Source of the DNA: Deltaproteobacteria bacterium
GTDB lineage: Bacteria; Desulfobacterota; DSM-4660; Desulfatiglandales; HGW-15
Direction: 5' to 3'
Assembly: GCA_019307805.1 (NCBI GenBank)
Contig: JAFDIX010000022.1
Span: 1-13,565, forward strand
Length of the DNA: 13,565 bases
The position numbers and the translations under genes were made by a program. The stretch's first letter is position 1, and each line of letters starts with the position of its first letter. The notes under the pieces are model-generated. The model worked only from the letters and a program-made list of their open reading frames with translations, was not told where the DNA came from and did not search any database. Positions 7,172 to 11,681 of this stretch are shown in pieces.

Positions 7172-8383
7172 TTACAATACCCTAATAATACAAGCATCTG
7201 CCTGGGCCAGTCCGCCGCAGATGGCAGCAAGGGCATAGCCCCCTCCGCGACGTCGTAACTCATACATTAGGTTCATAATAAGTCTGGCCCCACTGGCAGT
7301 ATTGGGGTGCCCGATAGCGATAGCACTGCCATTGATGTTAGTCTTTTCATGCAGTGTCCTGGCCTTTGTTTTGTCTTTGTCCACCAATAGAAGCATACTG
7401 ACTAAAGGTACAGCGGCAAAGGCCTCATTGATCTCCATGACATGGATGTCATCCAGGCTTAGGGCAGCCAATTCTAATGCTTTTATGGCAGCAAATGCCG
7501 GGCCTTCCGGCATGCGCAGGGGGCTAATGGCGATAGAAGACATGGCGACTATTTCTGCCAAAGGTTCAAGACTTAGTTCATCCGCCTTGGCTTTTGTCAT
7601 AAAAAGAATAGCTGTCGCCCCATCATTTAATCCAGGGGCATTCCCTGCCGTGACCCCATTGCAGCCGTAAATACCCGGTAGCTTAGCAAGCTTTTCGGAG
7701 GTGGTGTTGGGCCTATACTGCTCGTCAATATTGAGGCTAATCGGATCTCCCTTTTTCTGAGGGATTTCCAAGACCATCATTTCCTCTTTGAACTTCCCTG
7801 CTTCCCAGGCCTTGCCGTAGTTCTGATGGCTCATCAAGGCCCACTCATCTTGTTCTTCCCGGGAAACGCCATACTCACTGGCTACATTGTCCGTATCAAC
7901 GGAAACCGGGTTGAAATCCTTATATCCAAGAGCAAAAAGCGGGTCTTGCATTTTTACGTCACCGATCCGAAACCCCTTCCAGCGAAGGCCTCTGACAATC
8001 AATGGCTCCTGGCTGAAGGAGGTTGCTCCTCCACCTATGGCACATTGAATTTCACCGGCAACCATCGCGCGGCAACCGTAATGGACAGCAGACATAGCTG
8101 AAACGCAGGCCTTGTCGATGGCAACAGAAGGGGTTTCAGCAGGAAGTCCAGCTTTAAGAAGTGTCTGACGTGCAGCAACAGGCGTGTAAACATCTTTACA
8201 GACAGAGGTGTCTCCGACACCCCAGTAGACCTCATCAACTTGCTCCCCGGACACATTAACCCGGGTTATAACCTCTTTCATGGGTAAAGCCCCCAGGTCA
8301 AAGAAGTCATATTCCCTTAGCGAGCCGCAGTAACGACCAAATGGTGTACGAACAGCACTCACAATAACGATGTCTTTGTACAT
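7172..8383 (-). CDS. Thiolase (acyl-CoA acetyltransferase), divergent active-site motifs
   Basis: This would cleave a 3-oxoacyl-CoA with CoA, or condense acyl-CoAs. Seen: the N-terminal block IVIVSAVRTPFG (5-16), the nucleophile C93 in DKACVSAMSAV (90-100), NEAF (319-322), GHPNTASGAR (358-367, with H359) and the second active-site cysteine C389 in CGGLAQADA (389-397). The length (403) is typical. The start chosen is the ATG at 8383, because AAGGGGGG sits just upstream and the protein then opens with the standard MYKDIVIVSAVRTP; the in-frame ATG at 8443 would add 20 unrelated residues. Odd points: GHPNTASG instead of the usual GHPIGASG, and CGGLAQA instead of CxGGGxG. The catalytic triad Cys/His/Cys is kept. 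It follows the carboxyltransferase gene by 64 nt. The chain length and branching of its substrate are unknown. Confidence 0.92.
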   Translation of the reverse strand: MYKDIVIVSAVRTPFGRYCGSLREYDFFDLGALPMKEVITRVNVSGEQVDEVYWGVGDTSVCKDVYTPVAARQTLLKAGLPAETPSVAIDKACVSAMSAVHYGCRAMVAGEIQCAIGGGATSFSQEPLIVRGLRWKGFRIGDVKMQDPLFALGYKDFNPVSVDTDNVASEYGVSREEQDEWALMSHQNYGKAWEAGKFKEEMMVLEIPQKKGDPISLNIDEQYRPNTTSEKLAKLPGIYGCNGVTAGNAPGLNDGATAILFMTKAKADELSLEPLAEIVAMSSIAISPLRMPEGPAFAAIKALELAALSLDDIHVMEINEAFAAVPLVSMLLLVDKDKTKARTLHEKTNINGSAIAIGHPNTASGARLIMNLMYELRRRGGGYALAAICGGLAQADACIIRVL

Positions 8384-8447
8384 AATATCCCCCCTTAACC
8401 TTTTTTCCTTATAGCACGACCAATCACAAACAACAGGCCACAATCAT

Positions 8448-10013
8448 CTAAAGAGGTATATTCCCGTGTTTCCTGTAAGGCCTTAGCGGTTCGGACTTGT
8501 TCTCCAGTAGATTTAGTGTGGATATAAGCTTCTTGCGGGTATCCTTTGGGTGGATGACACCGTCGATTACGGACCGAGATGCAGAGTGGTATGGAGTCAG
8601 GTAAAGATCCTTATACTCTTCCACTTTCTTTTCAAAAAAGGCCTGAGGATCCTCAGCAGCGGCAATCTCCCTCCGGTAGAGGATCTTTACCGATGGCTCC
8701 GCACCGACCATCTGCATTTCGGCAGAAGGCCATGCAAAGACCTGGTCGAAACCGATCTGATGTACACCCATGGCAGGAATGGCCCCACCATACATCTTTC
8801 TCAAGATCATGGAAATTTTGGGAACCGTTGCCTCGGTCCAGGCATAGAGCATCTTGGCGCCATGCCGGATAATGCCGCCATGTTCCTGGCGGACGCCAGG
8901 GAGAAAACCGGGCACATCCACCATTGTAATCAAAGGGATGTTAAACGCATCGCAGGTCCTGATGAACCGGGAGCCCTTGTCTGAGGAATCTATATCGAGA
9001 CAGCCGCCAAGGAAGCGAGGGTTGTTGCCCACAAAACCGACTACCTGACCTCCCATGCGGGCAAATCCAACCAGCAGATTTTGCGCAAACTTAGGATGTA
9101 TCTCAAAAAATTCTCCGTCATCGACCACTGCTTTGATGACCTCTCGCATATCGTATGTCTTATGCATCTGGATGGGCACCATACCAGTCAGTTCAGGTGT
9201 TTCCCTGTCCACAGGATCGCCGCATTCCTTTGTTGCCTGCTTTTCCAGGTTGTTTTGGGGTAAAAAATCGAGGAGGCGTATTATGGTATCCAAACACTCC
9301 TTGTCATCTTTAGCGGTCAGGTGGGTCACTCCGGATTTCGTGCTATGGACCTTGGCACCTCCCAGGTCTTCGAAGGAAACTTCCTCGCGGGTCACCTCTT
9401 TGATAACTGCGGGCCCCGTGATAAAGGCATGGGCAGTTTTCTCTACTTGAATGACAAAATCACACAAGGCGGCCGAGTACACAGCGCCTCCCGTGCAATC
9501 GCCCATGATTGCAGCAATCTGGGGGATCACCCCTGAATTTAGGGTCGTCTGGTAAAACTGGCCTGTAACCCCGTAAACATTGTCCATGCCTTCATGGATA
9601 CGGGCGCCGGCACTATCGTTGAGACAGATCATCGGGATCATATACTCACGGGCGAGTCTTAGAACATAATGAATTTTGGCTCCATGGGTTTTGCCCGTTG
9701 ATCCCCCAAGGACTGAGGCATCCGCTGAGTAAATAAAAACCCTTCTACCATTGATAGTTCCATGACCAGTGACAACTCCATCACCAGGAAATTTCTTTTT
9801 TTCCATACCGAAATCGCGGCATTGATGCTCGGCCAGCATGTTCAGCTCAACAAAACTACCGGGATCCAGGATATATTCCACTCGTTCCCGGGCCGTCATC
9901 TTACCCATGTCGCGCTGTTTTTTCAGGCGTTCTTTCCCGCCGCCCTGAAGGGCTTCAGCCTCCTTGGCCTGAAGCTTGGCAAGCTCTTTTTCCCAAGTCT
10001 TTTCATAAGGCAT
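8448..10013 (-). CDS. Acyl-CoA carboxylase/decarboxylase carboxyltransferase subunit, propionyl/methylmalonyl-CoA type
   Basis: This biotin-dependent carboxyltransferase (521 residues, PccB/MmdA family) moves a carboxyl group between carboxybiotin and an acyl-CoA. Seen: N-terminal RERVEYILDPGSFVEL (42-57), the N-domain oxyanion-hole region around GDCTGGAVYS (171-180), the C-domain VDVPGFLPG (365-373), QEHGGIIRHGAKML (376-389), and RKMYGGAIPAMG (405-416). Epimerase upstream and mutase across the divergent promoter point to propionyl-CoA/methylmalonyl-CoA. Caveats: position 413 (GGAIPAM) is proline where propionyl-CoA carboxylases have the specificity aspartate (GGAYDVM), and MGDCTGG replaces the common MGPCAGG. 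No biotin carboxylase, biotin carrier or membrane decarboxylase subunit is in the window, so partners must come from elsewhere and direction is undetermined. The ATG has AAGGA at 8 nt. Confidence 0.9.
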   Translation of the reverse strand: MPYEKTWEKELAKLQAKEAEALQGGGKERLKKQRDMGKMTARERVEYILDPGSFVELNMLAEHQCRDFGMEKKKFPGDGVVTGHGTINGRRVFIYSADASVLGGSTGKTHGAKIHYVLRLAREYMIPMICLNDSAGARIHEGMDNVYGVTGQFYQTTLNSGVIPQIAAIMGDCTGGAVYSAALCDFVIQVEKTAHAFITGPAVIKEVTREEVSFEDLGGAKVHSTKSGVTHLTAKDDKECLDTIIRLLDFLPQNNLEKQATKECGDPVDRETPELTGMVPIQMHKTYDMREVIKAVVDDGEFFEIHPKFAQNLLVGFARMGGQVVGFVGNNPRFLGGCLDIDSSDKGSRFIRTCDAFNIPLITMVDVPGFLPGVRQEHGGIIRHGAKMLYAWTEATVPKISMILRKMYGGAIPAMGVHQIGFDQVFAWPSAEMQMVGAEPSVKILYRREIAAAEDPQAFFEKKVEEYKDLYLTPYHSASRSVIDGVIHPKDTRKKLISTLNLLENKSEPLRPYRKHGNIPL

Positions 10014-10086
10014 GTTTTTTATCCTTCCACTTCTCGGAAATTAGTCCCTAACCCGAATCAGCAGGAACAAAAGAGAAAAATTGAAG

Positions 10087-10204
10087 ATTGACGTTCCATT
10101 GACGATTGCCTATTTGAGGCATTATACCATCTAATTTTGCTTTTTTTGGCTTTTGCTTTCCAAAGTACACTAGTTTTTTTAGCCGGAATCCTTCAATCGT
10201 CAAT
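10087..10204. repeat. Inverted repeat flanking the epimerase-carboxyltransferase gap
   Basis: ATTGACGATTG at 10098-10108 recurs as its exact complement, CAATCGTCAAT, at 10194-10204. The match extends imperfectly to about 23 bp per arm (10086-10108 and 10194-10217). The left arm also holds a direct repeat of ATTGACG (10087-10093 and 10098-10104). The 85 nt between the arms are T-rich with runs such as TTTTTTT. This fits a small non-autonomous repeat element or a long-range mRNA hairpin separating the two genes. No coding potential is seen inside. Confidence 0.5.
10121..10129 (-). promoter_or_regulatory. Extended -10 promoter candidate before the carboxyltransferase gene
   Basis: On the minus strand TGGTATAAT (10129-10121) is a perfect extended -10 element (TGn followed by TATAAT). 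No recognisable -35 hexamer lies 16-18 nt upstream, which extended -10 promoters can tolerate. A start near 10114 would give a leader of about 100 nt before the ATG at 10013. It would allow carboxyltransferase and downstream genes to be transcribed without the epimerase. AT-rich sequence makes a chance match possible. Confidence 0.4.
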
Positions 10205-10211
10205 AGTCCAT

Positions 10212-10607
10212 TCAATCAGCCTGAATCAACTCGATTAAAACTCCAAGAGTACTTTTAGGATGGATAAAGGCAACCAGATCCTTATGCGCGTTGAGATAAG
10301 GTTTTTCATTGATCAGACTTATGCCCTTGGCTTTCAGACGATCCAGTTCGGCTTGAATATCATCCACCTCAAAAGAAATGTGGTGAACGCCCTGACCTCT
10401 ATTTTGAATGAACTTAGCAATTTGCCCATCTGGTTCGGTGGACTGTAGCAGTTCCAGGTTAGTACCCTCCATTGGGATGAATGAGAAGATGAGTTCACCA
10501 AAACTCTCATTTCCTGCAACAGAAAGGCCGAAATTCTCTCGGAAAAAGGTTCTTGCCTCCTCAAGATTATTCACGGCCAGACCAATATGACTGACTTTCT
10601 TGATCAT
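10212..10607 (-). CDS. mce: Methylmalonyl-CoA epimerase (VOC superfamily)
   Basis: This would interconvert (2S)- and (2R)-methylmalonyl-CoA, linking the carboxyltransferase product to the mutase. It is a single-domain VOC protein of 131 residues, normal for the family, with two beta-alpha-beta-beta-beta modules. Seen: H7 in VSHIGLAV, E52 in NLELLQ, H75/H76 in VHHISFEV and E126 in LIELIQ, which are the expected metal-ligand positions. The strand patterns HIGLAV and HHISFEVDD are typical of bacterial epimerases. The start chosen is the ATG at 10607, with GGAGG 8 nt upstream; an in-frame TTG two codons earlier is too close to that box. It is the first gene after the strong minus-strand promoter, with a leader of about 135 nt. 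The function is well supported by motif and by neighbours. Confidence 0.93.
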   Translation of the reverse strand: MIKKVSHIGLAVNNLEEARTFFRENFGLSVAGNESFGELIFSFIPMEGTNLELLQSTEPDGQIAKFIQNRGQGVHHISFEVDDIQAELDRLKAKGISLINEKPYLNAHKDLVAFIHPKSTLGVLIELIQAD

Positions 10608-10749
10608 TTCCAATTCCTCCGAGTCTTTTCTGAGCCAAGGTCGCTACCCCCTCAAAAGAATGTATTTCCAGAACAGGCGTGCCTCTCGACGAAAGTTTTA
10701 GGTGGACCTTCAACTCTACTGCCAGCAGCGTGATTGAATGAAATATTAA

Positions 10750-10777
10750 ATTATATTTTTCATACATGCTATGTCAA
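10750..10777 (-). promoter_or_regulatory. Consensus sigma-70-type promoter for the minus-strand operon
   Basis: On the minus strand TTGACA (10777-10772) and TATAAT (10755-10750) are both perfect matches, separated by 16 nt. Upstream on the same strand are two 7-nt A-tracts (AAAAAAAGCAAAAAAA, about 10797-10812), as in UP elements. The start would be near 10743. A partial dyad CATA-N5-TATG (10761-10773) lies in the spacer and -35 box. The promoter would drive epimerase and the carboxyltransferase-to-dehydrogenase genes, and with readthrough the molybdenum enzyme. Confidence 0.8.
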
Positions 10778-10891
10778 GTAAAAAATATAATCTAAGTTTT
10801 TTTGCTTTTTTTATCAATAATGAGCTAAATATACATTAATATCACACTATTAAATGGATATCTAACCCTTCAATCCCATGCGATTTTTTTC

Positions 10892-10920
10892 TTGACATGG
10901 CCGAATTTTTGGATTAATTA
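10892..10920 (+). promoter_or_regulatory. Promoter candidate for the GntR regulator-mutase operon
   Basis: TTGACA at 10892-10897 is a perfect -35 box. The best -10 candidates are poor: TAATTA at 10915-10920 (17-nt spacer) or TTAATT at 10914-10919 (16 nt). A start near 10926 would leave about 10 nt before the first ATG of the regulator, or 26-46 nt before its later in-frame ATGs. The strong -35 with a weak -10, overlapped by inverted repeats, suggests a controlled promoter. Confidence 0.5.
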
Positions 10921-10967
10921 TTGAATTTAATATTGTATGGGAAAATTCAGTATGAACAAAAATTCGG
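10901..10967. promoter_or_regulatory. Nested inverted repeats across the regulator's promoter and start, candidate auto-operator
   Basis: Outer arms: CCGAATTTTTG (10901-10911) and CAAAAATTCGG (10957-10967), a perfect 11-bp inverted repeat. Inner arms: TGAATTT (10922-10928) and AAATTCA (10943-10949), 7 bp. The two dyads share nearly the same centre (about 10934-10935). The left outer arm occupies the -35/-10 spacer; the right arm falls inside the frame if translation begins at the first ATG, but upstream of it if it begins at 10973. GntR proteins bind dyads as dimers and often control themselves, so this is the best operator candidate here. Confidence 0.45.
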
Positions 10968-11671
10968 ATTCCATGATGATAAAGCCCGGGCATAACCGTA
11001 AGTCCAATACGTTGATCGAGGAAGCATATCTTAAAATCAAGCAGATGATTCTTGAGCAAAAAGTTGCCCCCGGCCAGCGGCTGGTCACCAATGATCTTGT
11101 TGAGATACTGAACATGTCCCGCACGCCCATCATCAACGCACTGAACAGACTGGTTCAAGACGGGTTTGTCGGATTTGAGAGTTTTCGTGGGTTCTACGTG
11201 AGACCTATCGATATCCAGGAAGTGTGGGATGCTTTTGGCGTCCGTGAGGCCTATGAAGTCTATGCAGTAGGGCAGGCCATCAATGTGGGAGATGCCCATG
11301 ATATGGCCAAAGTGGAAGAGAAACTCCGCATTCATGAGCAATACATGCACCATTATTATACCCGCAAGAAGTTCATACTTGATTCTGAATTTCATCTTCA
11401 AATCGCGGTCATGGCCAAGAATCGAATCCTAAGATGGTTGCTGAAGAGGAACTTTGAACATATCTTTTTACGGGCAAGACTGGAAAATTATGATCCAAAA
11501 AGAATGGAATCCTCAGCGCAGGAACATCATCTCCTGATAGAAAGCATGAAGAAAAAAGATATTTTGGGAAGCTCAGAAATTATTCGAAACCATGTCCAAA
11601 AGGCGAGGGCTCACGTCATCAGATGTTTGTCCGAGGAAGAGCCGGGCGAAGTAGAATTAGCATCATTTTAG
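10937..11671 (+). CDS. GntR-family transcriptional regulator, FCD (FadR-C) subfamily
   Basis: This is a ligand-responsive DNA-binding regulator. Seen in 244 residues: a winged helix-turn-helix at about 26-90 (EEAYLKIKQMILEQKVAPGQ, then SRTPIINALNRLVQDGFV and the wing FRGFYVRP), followed by an all-helical FCD domain (about 95-232). D149, H153, H197 and H219 sit where the FCD metal-binding D-x3-H...H...H set belongs, so effector binding through a metal (often a carboxylate) is likely. It lies between epimerase and mutase, 10 nt ahead of the latter, so control of propionyl/methylmalonyl-CoA metabolism is the natural inference. The start is uncertain: in-frame ATGs occur at 10937, 10952, 10973 and 10976, none with a strong ribosome-binding site, and all upstream of the HTH. 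Confidence 0.9.
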   Translation: MGKFSMNKNSDSMMIKPGHNRKSNTLIEEAYLKIKQMILEQKVAPGQRLVTNDLVEILNMSRTPIINALNRLVQDGFVGFESFRGFYVRPIDIQEVWDAFGVREAYEVYAVGQAINVGDAHDMAKVEEKLRIHEQYMHHYYTRKKFILDSEFHLQIAVMAKNRILRWLLKRNFEHIFLRARLENYDPKRMESSAQEHHLLIESMKKKDILGSSEIIRNHVQKARAHVIRCLSEEEPGEVELASF

Positions 11672-11681
11672 GGATAGGGTC

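Larger units (their letters stand above)
10608..10936. other. Divergent regulatory region between epimerase and GntR regulator
   Basis: A 329-nt stretch without a credible gene. It holds the epimerase leader (about 10608-10743), a consensus minus-strand promoter, an AT-rich centre with A/T tracts (10796-10812), an inverted repeat TTAATA-N6-TATTAA (10836-10853) and the plus-strand promoter of the regulator with part of its nested dyads. Both promoters have a perfect TTGACA box, about 115 nt apart and pointing away from each other. A 66-codon minus-strand frame (10767-10567) is not counted as a gene because the -10 box lies inside it. Confidence 0.7.

Noticed and set aside
8384..8443. Twenty-codon N-terminal extension of the thiolase
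   Set aside because: An AAGGGGGG box directly before the ATG at 8383 and the standard thiolase N-terminus starting there favour the shorter protein.
10608..10613. TTG start two codons before the epimerase ATG
   Set aside because: It lies only 2 nt after GGAGG, too close for initiation; the ATG at 10607 has an 8-nt spacing.
10567..10767. 66-codon minus-strand frame upstream of the epimerase
   Set aside because: Its ATG lies upstream of the expected transcript start, and the consensus -10 box is inside its first codons. It has no ribosome-binding site and overlaps the epimerase start in another frame.
10862..11401. 179-codon minus-strand frame opposite the GntR regulator
   Set aside because: Antisense to a gene with clear HTH and FCD motifs; no recognisable domain and no ribosome-binding site.
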